Positions 1 to 8,593 of a stretch of DNA of 64,000 nt are shown here, piece after piece. Under the pieces are notes generated by a model. The model saw nothing but the letters and a program-made list of their open reading frames with translations. It was not told where the DNA came from and did no database searches. The translations under genes were made by a program, and so were the position numbers. Origin of the DNA: Formosa sp. Hel1_31_208 (GTDB lineage: Bacteria; Bacteroidota; Bacteroidia; Flavobacteriales; Flavobacteriaceae); contig NZ_LT629733.1 in the NCBI RefSeq assembly GCF_900104785.1, positions 2,078,501 through 2,142,500 on the forward strand, in the 5' to 3' direction. Position 1 is the first letter of the stretch, and each line of letters starts with the position of its first letter.

Positions 1-1740
1 TGGTCTACGACCATCTTGTTCGGCAAATTGATCTGCCAGTTCTCGAGCTTTTTTAAAGCTCTCGTCGTCTTTTATCTCTTTACTATACACACCTGAAAAT
101 GATTTAATTTGTGCTTTATATCGTCCGAATACTAGTTCTAGTGCATCACTAATTTCTCCTAAGGTAGCGCGTTCTCTCGCTGCACTAACGGCAAGCTCCA
201 ATAAGTTGTCTTCACCAGTACGAGCTGCCTCTGTTAAATCTGAAAGTGCTTTATTAACGGCTTTAGTATTTCGTGAGGATTTCACCTGCTCTAACCTTTT
301 AATTTGTCCGGTTCTCACCGTTTGATTATCCACTTCAAGCGTGGTGATTGGATCTTCTTCATCAAGGCGATATTTATTAACACCTACAATGATATCCTGA
401 GCAGAGTCTATACGCGCTTGTTTGCGAGCTGCGGCTTCTTCAATACGAAGTTTTGGAATACCAGCTTCTATAGCTTTAGTCATACCACCAAGTTCTTCAA
501 CTTCCTCAATCAATGACCAAGCTTTTTGTGCGATATCATCTGTAAGTTTTTCTACATAAAAACTCCCAGCCCACGGATCTACGGTTTTAGTGATATGTGT
601 TTCTTCTTGCAGATAAATCTGTGTATTTCTGGCAATGCGTGCTGAAAAATCTGTAGGTAATGCAATGGCCTCGTCTAAGGCATTGGTATGCAAACTTTGT
701 GTGCCTCCAAAGGCAGCGGCAGCGGCTTCGATAGTTGTGCGCGCCACATTATTAAAAGGGTCTTGTTCTGTTAAACTCCAACCAGAGGTTTGGCAATGTG
801 TTCTTAAAGCGAGAGATTTTTGATTCTTCGGATTAAACTGGCTGACTAATTTTGCCCAAAGCATGCGAGCTGCCCGCATTTTAGCTATTTCCATAAAGTG
901 ATTCATACCTATGGCCCAGAAGAAAGATAGGCGAGGAGCGAAGGTATCAATATCCATTCCAGCTTCGAGTCCTTTTCGGATGTATTCTAATCCGTCAGCT
1001 AAGGTATAGGCAAGCTCAATATCACATGTAGCACCAGCTTCTTGCATATGATATCCAGAGATACTAATGCTGTTAAATTTCGGCATCTTCTGACTTGAAA
1101 ATTCAAAAATATCAGAAATGATTCTCATTGATGGCGTTGGAGGATAGATGTAAGTATTACGTACCATAAACTCCTTTAAGATATCGTTTTGTATCGTTCC
1201 TGCCAACTGTTCTGGCGAAACACCTTGTTCTTCCGCAGCAACAATATAAAAAGCCATAATAGGTAAAACGGCACCATTCATGGTCATGGAAACCGACATT
1301 TTGTCTAATGGGATTTGATCGAAAAGAATCTTCATGTCTTCAACCGAATCAATAGCAACACCGGCTTTACCGACATCACCAACTACTCGTTCATGATCGG
1401 AATCATAACCTCTATGGGTTGCTAGATCAAATGCTACAGATAATCCTTTTTGGCCAGCGGCTAAATTTCTTCTATAAAAGGCATTACTATCTTCTGCGGT
1501 AGAGAAACCGGCATATTGACGAATCGTCCAAGGCCGCCTTACATACATAGTAGAATAAGGTCCGCGCAGATTAGGTGCAATTCCAGCGACAAAATTTAGA
1601 TGTTTTAATGACTCAATATCTTTTTCTGAATATGAGTATTGCAGATCGATATCTTCGGCAGTTTTAAAACTAGGTTTTGAATGATTGTTATCAGACTTTG
1701 ATGCTAAAGAAATTGTTATATGTTCGAGATTTTTTCTCAT
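1..1740 (-). CDS. mutB: Methylmalonyl-CoA mutase large (catalytic) subunit, 3' end beyond window
   Basis: Interconverts succinyl-CoA and (R)-methylmalonyl-CoA with adenosylcobalamin, linking propionate metabolism to the TCA cycle. The reading frame is open from an ATG at 1740 to the left edge, giving 580 codons of a family usually near 700 residues. The missing part is the C-terminal B12-binding domain. The TIM-barrel signature is clear: [20 protein letters not shown] at residues 59-78, then [17 protein letters not shown], and [12 protein letters not shown] further on. It starts 5 bp after the stop of the upstream lipoprotein gene and 0.7 kb after the small subunit, so it is the last visible gene of a udk-ftsB-mutA-lipoprotein-mutB unit. 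The product is cytoplasmic. The family call is certain; only the C-terminus is unseen. Confidence 0.97.
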   Translation of the reverse strand, partial: MRKNLEHITISLASKSDNNHSKPSFKTAEDIDLQYSYSEKDIESLKHLNFVAGIAPNLRGPYSTMYVRRPWTIRQYAGFSTAEDSNAFYRRNLAAGQKGLSVAFDLATHRGYDSDHERVVGDVGKAGVAIDSVEDMKILFDQIPLDKMSVSMTMNGAVLPIMAFYIVAAEEQGVSPEQLAGTIQNDILKEFMVRNTYIYPPTPSMRIISDIFEFSSQKMPKFNSISISGYHMQEAGATCDIELAYTLADGLEYIRKGLEAGMDIDTFAPRLSFFWAIGMNHFMEIAKMRAARMLWAKLVSQFNPKNQKSLALRTHCQTSGWSLTEQDPFNNVARTTIEAAAAAFGGTQSLHTNALDEAIALPTDFSARIARNTQIYLQEETHITKTVDPWAGSFYVEKLTDDIAQKAWSLIEEVEELGGMTKAIEAGIPKLRIEEAAARKQARIDSAQDIIVGVNKYRLDEEDPITTLEVDNQTVRTGQIKRLEQVKSSRNTKAVNKALSDLTEAARTGEDNLLELAVSAARERATLGEISDALELVFGRYKAQIKSFSGVYSKEIKDDESFKKARELADQFAEQDGRRP

Positions 1741-1745
1741 ATCGT

Positions 1746-2396
1746 TTAATGGTTATGACCATCATGTGAGGTATGTTCTTTTTCTTCTTGGGTGTTTTGA
1801 ACTGGTAGTTCAGGATTACTCTGACTTAAGTCAACGTCGTAAATTTTTCCGTAGAACAATTCTAGAGCTACATAAGTAGCCAGATACTTATCGTCTTTCA
1901 TTCCAAATGTTTTACGTTTTAATTCATCACCAAACATGCGTAAACTCATGCTATTGGTTTGAACCAACGCATTAAACGTATCTTTTAAAGGTTTGTCTTG
2001 AATATTGGCGCCAATGCATTTAAATACAGGATGGCTAAAATTCACCTTACTACCGTCAGGATTTGTTGTCCAAAGTTCTGTGTTCTGTTTTAAGACTTCG
2101 AGTAGGTTTTTAGAATGCTCTGAAACCATCTTAGAATAATCAACTTTATTAGCAATAGCCTGACTCACAAATAAACTATATGCCCGAGAGTAAATGGGCT
2201 TTTCAGGGGTGTAAAAATTAGTTAAGTCGTTTTCAAATGAATAAAATGCCTCTTGGATTAAAGCCGTATCTACACCTTCACAATTTAAAATGTCTTTTGA
2301 GTTTTGGTATTTATAATCTACGGTTATAGGTGCTGTTCCCTCTTTACAATTAAAGAGACAAAGGCAGGTTACTAGTATTAATAATTTTAATTTCAT
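1746..2396 (-). CDS. Hypothetical exported lipoprotein between the mutase subunit genes
   Basis: I do not recognise a characterised family. The 216-residue product has a short lipoprotein signal peptide ending in a lipobox-like LCLFNC with Cys17, so it should be anchored in the envelope. The mature part is mostly helical-looking, and it ends in a histidine-rich tail (HTSHDGHNH) that could bind metal. It lies 11 bp after mutA and 5 bp before mutB, so it is very probably co-transcribed and perhaps translationally coupled with a cytoplasmic enzyme pair. That is odd for an exported protein. The ATG used is the only one that gives a complete signal peptide. Function unknown. Confidence 0.85.
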   Translation of the reverse strand: MKLKLLILVTCLCLFNCKEGTAPITVDYKYQNSKDILNCEGVDTALIQEAFYSFENDLTNFYTPEKPIYSRAYSLFVSQAIANKVDYSKMVSEHSKNLLEVLKQNTELWTTNPDGSKVNFSHPVFKCIGANIQDKPLKDTFNALVQTNSMSLRMFGDELKRKTFGMKDDKYLATYVALELFYGKIYDVDLSQSNPELPVQNTQEEKEHTSHDGHNH

Positions 2397-2407
2397 GTGG
2401 ATTGATT

Positions 2408-3769
2408 TTATTCAGTTTTGAGTCGTTCTTGTTCTAATGCTTCAGCGAGTCGTTTTTCGATGATAGGTTCGATAAGCGTTTTCACGGGATTGTGCTTGAT
2501 AAAGGGGTATAACTCCAATTCATCTTTCATTTTATCTTGTGGATTCGGATATGTATTAGTTCCTAAGAGCACATGATCACCTGTGTTGAATTGTGTTTGT
2601 TCTTTGAGGGCATTTTCTTTAATTTTCTTTTGAATCGCACCGTCTTTTAGCTGTGATAAAAACCCTCCATTTGCCTCTATGGTTTTAAAAAGTTCCAAAG
2701 CCTTTTCACTTAATTGTGTTGTAAGACTTTCAATATAATAGGCACCATCGGCTGGATTATCGACTTTGTCAAAGTAACTTTCATTTTTCAGGATGAGTAA
2801 TTGATTACGTGAGATGCGTTCACCAAATTCATTGTCTTTATGATAAACGGCATCATATGCTAAGTTGGTAACCCAATTCGCTCCACCTAAAACAGCACTC
2901 ATACACTCAGTTGTAGTGCGTAACATATTAGTGTTGTAATCATAAATCGTTTTATTACGCCTTGACGGAGTCACATTGATATGGCACTTGTTATTAAAGT
3001 TATATGCATTTGCAAGTGTAGTGTAAAGTATCCGTAGCGCCTTTAGTTTTGCGATTTCAAAAAAGTAATTTGTTCCTACTGAAACGTTAAAAATAATTTG
3101 TGTTGTTTGTTTTTGAGTATCACTTAAAATCATCTCAAAATGATTAAAATATTCATTAAGATGCGCTAAGCTATAAGCCAGTTGCTGCACCATATTAGCG
3201 CCAGCATTTTGATATAAACTTGAGTGAACTGTAAATGTATTAGTTTGATTTACAATACTTTCAAATAGCTTGTGATCTTCATTAAGGTTATGATACCAAT
3301 TTCCTGTTTTAGCTAAATGTCCAATAATATCAATATCTAGCATTAGGTTGTTATGAGAAGGAATTGTTTTTAAAAATTCTAAGGATAGGAATTTTAAGGT
3401 GAAACTAACGGGAGTAGAAGTAAGGTCAATTCCTTTTAATAATTCAGTTACTGAAACATCTGCGGAGGGTATAATAAAATTAATCGCTTCTGCACCTCTA
3501 TTAATTGCATCGAGCGACTTTACATTAGATTTTTCAGTATTTGCTACAAAGATAGACTGACAGATTTTAAACGCGGTGGCTTTAGATCTTGATGTTCTCA
3601 AAGGTTGATCAAATTCATCTTTATGGTAAAAAGGCTTTACATCAATTCCTTCATTCGTATGCCATATGAGAGTAGCGTTATAATCGGCACCTTTGAGGTC
3701 CGCTTGTATTTTTTGTTTCCATTGTTTTGATGAAACTTCTGAAAAATCGCTAAATAGTTGTTTACTCAT
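2408..3769 (-). CDS. mutA: Methylmalonyl-CoA mutase small subunit
   Basis: This is the non-catalytic partner of the heterodimeric B12-dependent mutase. It is 453 residues, shorter than the typical 600+ of small subunits with a complete C-terminal domain, which is usual for Bacteroidota versions that keep mainly the TIM-barrel part. Visible marks are the N-terminal opening with SSKQWKQKIQADLKG and an IWHTNEGIDVKPFY segment, the mutase motif NMLRTTTECMSAVLGGANW near residue 285, and DPADGAYYIES-like spacing further on. The start overlaps the end of the FtsB-like gene by 8 bp, and the large subunit lies downstream in the same unit. The call rests on the paired context and these motifs. Confidence 0.93.
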   Translation of the reverse strand: MSKQLFSDFSEVSSKQWKQKIQADLKGADYNATLIWHTNEGIDVKPFYHKDEFDQPLRTSRSKATAFKICQSIFVANTEKSNVKSLDAINRGAEAINFIIPSADVSVTELLKGIDLTSTPVSFTLKFLSLEFLKTIPSHNNLMLDIDIIGHLAKTGNWYHNLNEDHKLFESIVNQTNTFTVHSSLYQNAGANMVQQLAYSLAHLNEYFNHFEMILSDTQKQTTQIIFNVSVGTNYFFEIAKLKALRILYTTLANAYNFNNKCHINVTPSRRNKTIYDYNTNMLRTTTECMSAVLGGANWVTNLAYDAVYHKDNEFGERISRNQLLILKNESYFDKVDNPADGAYYIESLTTQLSEKALELFKTIEANGGFLSQLKDGAIQKKIKENALKEQTQFNTGDHVLLGTNTYPNPQDKMKDELELYPFIKHNPVKTLIEPIIEKRLAEALEQERLKTE

Positions 3770-4067
3770 CTTTATTTCTAAGTTTTAAGCTGTCTTCGTA
3801 TTCAATTATGTAAATGTCCTCATTATCTTTCTTCATATAGTATTTTTCACGCGCAAGTTTTTCGACTCCCTCATCAGTACTTAACTCTTTAATAGCCTTC
3901 TTGTCTTTTTCGATTTCATTTTTATAATAGGCTTTCTCATTTTCCAAATCTTTAATATCATCATTTAATTCTTTATGAATAATTAATGAATTAGAATCAA
4001 TGAATATCATCCATACAGCAAAAACTATAAAGATGATTACATATATGTTTTTGAAATACTTTAGCAT
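3762..4067 (-). CDS. FtsB/DivIC-family septum formation protein
   Basis: A 101-residue bitopic protein with a short cytoplasmic N-terminus, one membrane span at about residues 7-25 (YVIIFIVFAVWMIFI) and a predicted coiled coil at about 33-75 rich in Glu and Lys, followed by an LAREKYYMKKDNEDIYII segment typical of FtsB/DivIC proteins. The family links FtsL and FtsQ in the divisome. Its ATG overlaps the stop of udk in a TAATG arrangement, and its own end overlaps mutA by 8 bp, which implies translational coupling through the unit. The association with methylmalonyl-CoA mutase is positional and not obviously functional. Confidence 0.9.
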   Translation of the reverse strand: MLKYFKNIYVIIFIVFAVWMIFIDSNSLIIHKELNDDIKDLENEKAYYKNEIEKDKKAIKELSTDEGVEKLAREKYYMKKDNEDIYIIEYEDSLKLRNKDE

Positions 4068-4678
4068 TAGTTTATAAGTTTTTCGTTGATAATGGTTTTC
4101 ACTATATCAACTGCAACCGTATTGTATTTGTTGTTAGGTATGATAATATCTGCATATTCTTTCATTGGCTCAATGAACTGTTGATGCATAGGTTTTAGCG
4201 TATTTTGATAGCGATTCAAAACTTCGTCAATATTGCGACCGCGTTCTGAAATATCACGTTTTAAACGCCTAATTAAGCGTTCATCGCTATCGGCATGCAC
4301 AAAAATATTGATATCAAACATCTCTCTTAATTCAGGATGTGTTAAAATCAAAATGCCTTCAACAATCATCACTTTCCTCGGGTTTGTTTTGATGGTATCT
4401 CCTGTTCGATTGTGTTTTACAAAAGAATAGATAGGTTGTTCTATAGGATTTCCTTTTCGCAATTCTCTTAGATGTGCTTCTAGCAACTCAAAATCTATGG
4501 ATCTTGGATGATCAAAGTTAATTTTAATGCGCTCTTCAAAGCTCAAATGAGATGTGTCTTTATAATAAGAATCTTGAGAAATCACACCAACTTCACCTTC
4601 TGGTAATTCATTAAGTATTTGATTGACAACAGTTGTTTTACCACAACCTGTTCCTCCGGCGATTCCAATAATAAGCAT
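4067..4678 (-). CDS. udk: Uridine kinase
   Basis: Phosphorylates uridine (and usually cytidine) to the monophosphate in pyrimidine salvage, in the cytoplasm. The 203-residue length is normal for the family. A P-loop (GGTGCGKT, residues 8-15) is at the N-terminus, followed by the SQDSYYKD motif, FDHPRSIDFELL, and the lid segment RRLKRDISERGR. It is the first gene of a five-gene unit. A Bacteroidota -7 box (TAACTTTG, reading on the minus strand at 4704-4711) lies just upstream, giving a short leader. Confidence 0.96.
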   Translation of the reverse strand: MLIIGIAGGTGCGKTTVVNQILNELPEGEVGVISQDSYYKDTSHLSFEERIKINFDHPRSIDFELLEAHLRELRKGNPIEQPIYSFVKHNRTGDTIKTNPRKVMIVEGILILTHPELREMFDINIFVHADSDERLIRRLKRDISERGRNIDEVLNRYQNTLKPMHQQFIEPMKEYADIIIPNNKYNTVAVDIVKTIINEKLIN

Positions 4679-4703
4679 AAATAATGATTGATTTTAAGTC
4701 TTA

Positions 4704-4711
4704 CAAAGTTA
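4704..4711 (-). promoter_or_regulatory. Candidate -7 promoter box for the udk operon
   Basis: On the minus strand this reads TAACTTTG, an exact match to the Bacteroidota -7 consensus TAnnTTTG, 25 bp before the udk ATG. I could not find a TTG at the right distance for the -33 box, so support is partial. Confidence 0.4.
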
Positions 4712-4728
4712 ATAATTATGGAGCGAAT

Positions 4729-5184
4729 TTAGGGCTCAATTCCCGAAACTTCTTCTTCAGTTATTAACTTATCATGAGAATTCCCCCAACTATGCAATAT
4801 GTAATTCATAACATCTGTAATTTCATCATTGGAAAGACCTTGAACCGTCATTACATTGTTGTAGACTTCATGATTAACCGAAATCTCTCCAGATATTCCA
4901 AATTTAAGCCCTTTAATGCTTTCTTCAATATTATTCATCAAATAGTCTGACATTGCAAGAGGTGGAGAAGTTTTAGGCACGCCTTTTCCATTAAGAAGGT
5001 GACAATTGACACAAAAATTAGTGTAGATATCTTATCATAGTTTTATACTTTATACAAGTTTCGGGTTTTGATTTATGTTATGAACTTCCGAAATAGCTAG
5101 CGGCAGGGGTATTTTGCTTTTTTCATTTGAATTACAAGATACAAACACAAGTGATATTAGAACTGGGGCAACTATTTTTCTCAT
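4729..5184 (-). pseudogene. Decayed c-type cytochrome lipoprotein, partner of the sugar dehydrogenase
   Basis: Read in one frame from the ATG at 5184, the sequence encodes a lipoprotein signal peptide (MRKIVAPVLISLVFVSC), a short linker, then DIYTNFCVNCHLLNGKG with an intact CxxCH haem c motif, and a full cytochrome c tail (PPLAMSDYL, NNVMTVQGLS, VMNYILHSWGN). Three stops interrupt the linker in that same frame: TAA at 5050-5052, TGA at 5035-5037 and TAA at 5032-5034. No frameshift is needed, because the signal peptide and haem domain remain in frame. The first internal ATG after the stops (at 4930-4932) is downstream of the haem motif, so no haem-binding exported product can be made. The ATG overlaps the stop of the upstream dehydrogenase (TAATG). 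Inference: a once-functional electron acceptor lost by nonsense mutations. Confidence 0.8.
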
Positions 5185-6287
5185 TAATTTTTAATCAATT
5201 TTATAATTCCTAAGTTTTCAATACCCACATAGATATATCCATCGGGATTTTGGTTTACAGATCTAACGCGCCCAAGTCCGTCTAATAAACGCTCTTCTTT
5301 TACGATTTTCCCATCTTGCAAATAGCAATTGTCTAAATATTGAAATTTTAAGGATCCAATTAACAAATTACCTTTCCAATCGCCATACTTATCACTAGAA
5401 ATAAATGCCATACCACTTGGAGCAATAGATGGATCCCAATAATGGATAGGCTGCTCCATTCCTGGGCGTGAAGTTTCATCTGTTATTTGAGTACCTATGT
5501 AATTAACACCATAGGTAATGACAGGCCAGCCATAATTTTTTCCAGATTTAATAATATTAATTTCATCACCACCTTTGGGGCCATGTTCATGTGTCCATAG
5601 CTCTCTAGTGTCCGGGTGAATGGTCATGCCTTGCGGATTTCTATGGCCATAAGAAAATATAGCAGTTTTCGCGTTTTTGGTGTTCACAAAGGGATTATCG
5701 GAGGGAATAGTGCCGTCATCATTGAGACGATATACTTTCCCGCCGTCTCTTGTAATATCTTGTGGATTCACATCACGGTTACCGCGTTCGCCAATAGTAA
5801 AAAAAAGATACCCCTTATCATCAAATTCAATTCTAGAACCAAAATGCTGACCTCTAGTTGTATTTGGTGTCGCTTTATAAAGCAGTTCTTTATTTACAAG
5901 CACGTTATTTTTTAGCTTAGCTCGCATGAGAGCTGTATGACCTCCTTTTTCTTCTCCTTCGGAAGAAGCATAAGTAAAATATATCCAACCGTTTGTGTTG
6001 TAGTTAGGGTGTAATTTTATGTCTAATAAACCGCCTTGCCCACGAATATATACCTCTGGAAGGCCATCAATTTGTGATTTTTTTCCGTTTTTAAAATGTA
6101 TCATATTGCCTGCTTTTTCATTAATAAGCATAGATCCATCAGGTAAAAAAGCAAATCCCCAGGGATTAGATAATTCTGGCACAATAATTTCGTATGAGTG
6201 TTTATTATTGACTGGATTTTTATCTTGAGCACATGCGAAAAGACTAAATAAACCAATAAGAAAAAGAGATTGAGGTGTAAATTTCAT
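5184..6287 (-). CDS. PQQ-dependent sugar dehydrogenase (soluble aldose dehydrogenase type), lipoprotein
   Basis: A 367-residue six-bladed beta-propeller of the glucose/sorbosone dehydrogenase family, which oxidises aldose sugars with pyrroloquinoline quinone in the periplasm. A lipoprotein signal ends at FACAQD (Cys19). Family marks are NPWGFAFLPDGSMLINEK near residue 42, GQGGLLDIKLHPNY, the RGQHFGSRIEFD segment bearing the catalytic-region His, YGHRNPQGMTIHP, and HEHGPKGGDEIN. Such enzymes pass electrons to a c-type cytochrome, and the cytochrome gene overlapping its stop codon is broken by nonsense codons. The dehydrogenase itself looks intact. It may now use another acceptor, or it may be on the way to loss. 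Confidence 0.92.
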   Translation of the reverse strand: MKFTPQSLFLIGLFSLFACAQDKNPVNNKHSYEIIVPELSNPWGFAFLPDGSMLINEKAGNMIHFKNGKKSQIDGLPEVYIRGQGGLLDIKLHPNYNTNGWIYFTYASSEGEEKGGHTALMRAKLKNNVLVNKELLYKATPNTTRGQHFGSRIEFDDKGYLFFTIGERGNRDVNPQDITRDGGKVYRLNDDGTIPSDNPFVNTKNAKTAIFSYGHRNPQGMTIHPDTRELWTHEHGPKGGDEINIIKSGKNYGWPVITYGVNYIGTQITDETSRPGMEQPIHYWDPSIAPSGMAFISSDKYGDWKGNLLIGSLKFQYLDNCYLQDGKIVKEERLLDGLGRVRSVNQNPDGYIYVGIENLGIIKLIKN

Positions 6288-6323
6288 AAAAATTAATATT
6301 ATGATTAAATTTAATAATAAAAG

Positions 6324-6355
6324 TTGTTAATTTTTAAAGAAAAGATATATATTTG
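6324..6355 (+). promoter_or_regulatory. Bacteroidota -33/-7 promoter for the tRNA pair
   Basis: A TTG at 6324-6326 is followed after 21 bp by TATATTTG at 6348-6355, matching the Bacteroidota housekeeping promoter (TTG, 19-21 bp, TAnnTTTG). Transcription should begin about 7 bp later, some 50 bp ahead of tRNA-Pro. Confidence 0.75.
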
Positions 6356-6412
6356 CACCTCGAAATTTGAGACAAATTATTAAATGTTTTTCTCAAATGA
6401 GATAACCGTTTT

Positions 6413-6487
6413 CGGGGTGTAGCGTAGCCCGGTTATCGCGCCGCGTTTGGGACGCGGAGGTCGCAGGTTCGAATCCTGCCACCCCGA
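6413..6487 (+). tRNA. tRNA-Pro (anticodon TGG)
   Basis: A 75-nt cloverleaf. The acceptor CGGGGTG (6413-6419) pairs fully with CACCCCG (6480-6486), with discriminator A at 6487. The anticodon stem GCGTT...GACGC encloses TGG, and the T arm is GCAGG-TTCGAAT-CCTGC. CCA is not encoded. It is 9 bp ahead of tRNA-Arg and shares its promoter. Confidence 0.95.
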
Positions 6488-6496
6488 CTTTATTTA

Positions 6497-6570
6497 GGGC
6501 TCTTAGCTCAGCTGGATAGAGCACCTCCCTTCTAAGGAGGCGGTCGAAGGTTCGAATCCTTCAGGGCTCA
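6497..6570 (+). tRNA. tRNA-Arg (anticodon TCT)
   Basis: A 74-nt cloverleaf. The acceptor GGGCTCT pairs with AGGGCTC (two G-T wobbles), the D stem is GCTC/GAGC, the anticodon stem CCTCC/GGAGG holds a CTTCTAA loop (TCT), and the T arm is GAAGG-TTCGAAT-CCTTC. The discriminator is A and CCA is not encoded. It reads AGA codons, which are abundant in this AT-rich genome. Confidence 0.95.
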
Positions 6571-6573
6571 CAG

Positions 6574-6606
6574 AATCCCTTCCATTTAATTGGAAGGGAT
6601 TTCTTG
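6574..6606 (+). terminator. Rho-independent terminator after the tRNA pair
   Basis: A perfect 10-bp stem, AATCCCTTCC (6574-6583) with GGAAGGGATT (6592-6601), has an 8-nt loop and a short T-rich tail. It sits 3 bp after tRNA-Arg. Confidence 0.8.
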
Positions 6607-6623
6607 TTTAAACGAATTAATTA

Positions 6624-6863
6624 ATGAACTGTGACGTTTACATCCTTTTTTCGAAACTGATTAATAGTAATTATGTGGGTTACATATGTGCAGACTTAAA
6701 AGAGCGTTTACGCAAACACAATACGAATCACAAATTATATACAGGAAGAGTTAATGATTGGCAACTCATGTATACTGAAAGTTATATAAACCAAAGAATG
6801 AAAGACAGTACTTTAGTTTTTGATAATAAGTATTTCTTTACTGTGACTCAGCGTTTAAATTGA
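6624..6863 (+). pseudogene. Truncated GIY-YIG endonuclease remnant
   Basis: The first 50 or so residues match the small GIY-YIG (UvrC N-terminal-like) proteins common in flavobacteria: CDVYILFSKLINSNYVGY, then LKERLRKHNTNHKLYTGRVNDW and LMYTES. After that the family continues with a Glu-containing helix (the metal-binding Glu) and a basic KKW-type tail. Here the sequence becomes unrelated and stops at 79 residues. In the family, GIY and YIG are the two beta strands of the active site; both tyrosines and the Arg of the helix remain, but the Glu region does not. Length (79 versus about 90-100) and the lost C-terminus point to a dead copy. It sits directly behind a tRNA terminator, a common location for these genes. 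Confidence 0.6.
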
Positions 6864-6913
6864 CATTATTAGGTATTTTACCGAGATTATCATACATTTT
6901 ATCGATATTTTAG

Positions 6914-6944
6914 TTGGAAGTTGATTTTATTTGAGTTAACTTTG
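6914..6944 (+). promoter_or_regulatory. Bacteroidota -33/-7 promoter for the secreted protein at 6974
   Basis: TTG at 6914-6916, a 20-bp spacer, then TAACTTTG at 6937-6944, an exact consensus arrangement. The predicted start of transcription is near 6951, leaving a leader of about 23 nt. Confidence 0.75.
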
Positions 6945-6973
6945 TCCCATAATTTTCATTAAACCCCAAAACG

Positions 6974-7408
6974 ATGAAAAACCTACTTAAAAGCACAATC
7001 GCGTTTGCGATAGTTATGACAACATGTTTTAATTGCTCAGTTGAGCCAATTGAAAGTACTGTATTGGAAGACTCTTTATTACTTGAAGACGCTACCACAC
7101 CAGAGACACAAGATCCGTGTTCAAATCAAGATCCACAAGCTAGAATAACTAATAACGGAACCATAGCGATAACGCTGCAGATTGCAACAATCGATGGTAC
7201 TATATTGCATACAGTTCAAGATTTAGCTCCTGGTAACGTTTCAGGATATTTAACGTTTGCACCTGGCGATATCGTATTTAATGTTTCTAAGAACACAACT
7301 GGTATTAGTGACGAGAAAGTGATGTACACCATGGATCAATGTATGAGTTACGATATTGAAGTAGCTCCAGACAACAACTTAACGTCCAGTTTACCAGTAA
7401 ACCTTTAA
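6974..7408 (+). CDS. Hypothetical secreted or lipoprotein, 144 aa
   Basis: I do not recognise the family. There is an N-terminal signal peptide (KNLLKSTIAFAIVMTTCFNC), with Cys18 or Cys21 a possible lipidation site. The acidic linker (EDSLLLEDATTPETQDPC) is typical of flavobacterial surface proteins. The mature part looks all-beta, with two further cysteines (C49 and C124) that could form a disulfide. It has its own strong promoter just upstream. Its last 4 bp overlap the end of the convergent methyltransferase gene, and no terminator separates them. Confidence 0.8.
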   Translation: MKNLLKSTIAFAIVMTTCFNCSVEPIESTVLEDSLLLEDATTPETQDPCSNQDPQARITNNGTIAITLQIATIDGTILHTVQDLAPGNVSGYLTFAPGDIVFNVSKNTTGISDEKVMYTMDQCMSYDIEVAPDNNLTSSLPVNL

Positions 7409-8586
7409 GACACTTTAGAACAAACTATAACAATGCGTTCATTCATATTGTTAGTTGTGAAGAAGATATAGGTATTACCTCCATCTTTAATGCGATGTTT
7501 TTTTCGAAGCTGTGCAACGGTTTCAGGAAAATTCCTTGTGCTTAGATTGGCTTTTGGAAGACCTAAGGCCTTGATGTGTTTTTTATTGTAAGGTATTATA
7601 GTTTCTATTTTGAACGATCTTCCTGGAAAATCTATCAACTTTGCACTCGTATATAAGTGTGTGTGCTGATGTAGTTTAGGGATTTTTAAATGCTGAGTGA
7701 TACTTTTGAATCCGCCCGATTTCATTATTGCCGAGTTAGGCTCGTAAAGAAAGTCTAAGGGCTCACTTATGAGTAATGGGAAGTTGTTTTCTTCTTTTAA
7801 TAGGAATGAGAATCCAATAGTTGCATCATCCTTAATATCTGCGGTTATAACTGTGATATCATTATCAAAATCCTTTTCTAATAGCCATAATAATTCCTTT
7901 ACTTCATTTTTTATTGCCAGGATATGAATTTCTTTCACGTGCTTTAAGTCCGCTATTCCTAAAGATATATCTAAAAGGGGAGATGTCTTAACAAGTATGC
8001 TATTACTATAAGAGAAGAGCCTTGATAAATGTTCTGGCACATTAGGCAAACAATCCTTAAGAAAAAAAACTTTTCCTTTGTTATCATGTCTCCTAGATGG
8101 GTCAATATAAATCCAGTCGTAGGTTTTAGGTTCAGACATCAGATATTCAATCCCATTTTGTGCCATAATTTCAATAGTTATTGCGCCTAATTGTTTAAAA
8201 TTATGTTGGGCTATAATGGATAAGTTTTCATTGATTTCGCAATGTGTCACATGCTGAAATTTCTTTGAAAAATAAAAGGCATCAACTCCAAATCCACCAG
8301 TAATATCAATAATGGAGTTTCCAGAAAGCAATTTAGTTTTGTATTCCGCTGCAATTTCCGAAGAGGTCTGCTCTATATTCAGTTTGTTAGGGTAGTAGAT
8401 ATGTTCACCTTTAAACCAAGTAGGTAGCTTTGTTTTACACTTTAGCTTAGCCTCTATTTGCTCAATTACCTCTAAAGTACTTACGGTTCCAAAATCTGTT
8501 CCTTTTAGAAGTAACTTTGATAGATCAGAATCCAAATTTGCATTAATAAATCGTTGGATTTCAGTATTTAATAGTGCAGTGTTCAA
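7405..8586 (-). CDS. Class I SAM-dependent methyltransferase with THUMP-like C-terminus
   Basis: A 393-residue cytoplasmic enzyme. After about 95 N-terminal residues comes a Rossmann methyltransferase fold: the SAM-binding motif I is IIDITGGFGVDAFYFS (about residues 90-105), the acidic loop is CEINENLSIIAQHN, and motif IV is YDWIYIDPSRRHD. The C-terminal third (GGFKSITQHLKIPKLHQHTHLY onward) resembles the THUMP-like domain seen in a Bacteroidota family of putative RNA methyltransferases. The substrate is not known. It follows the AI-2E transporter gene with a 7-bp gap and is the last gene of its unit. Confidence 0.85.
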   Translation of the reverse strand: MNTALLNTEIQRFINANLDSDLSKLLLKGTDFGTVSTLEVIEQIEAKLKCKTKLPTWFKGEHIYYPNKLNIEQTSSEIAAEYKTKLLSGNSIIDITGGFGVDAFYFSKKFQHVTHCEINENLSIIAQHNFKQLGAITIEIMAQNGIEYLMSEPKTYDWIYIDPSRRHDNKGKVFFLKDCLPNVPEHLSRLFSYSNSILVKTSPLLDISLGIADLKHVKEIHILAIKNEVKELLWLLEKDFDNDITVITADIKDDATIGFSFLLKEENNFPLLISEPLDFLYEPNSAIMKSGGFKSITQHLKIPKLHQHTHLYTSAKLIDFPGRSFKIETIIPYNKKHIKALGLPKANLSTRNFPETVAQLRKKHRIKDGGNTYIFFTTNNMNERIVIVCSKVS

Positions 8587-8593
8587 ATGATAA

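Noticed and set aside
6288-6412. Gap between the sugar dehydrogenase and the tRNAs searched for a minus-strand promoter
   Set aside because: No TAnnTTTG box reads toward the dehydrogenase. Only the rightward tRNA promoter is convincing.
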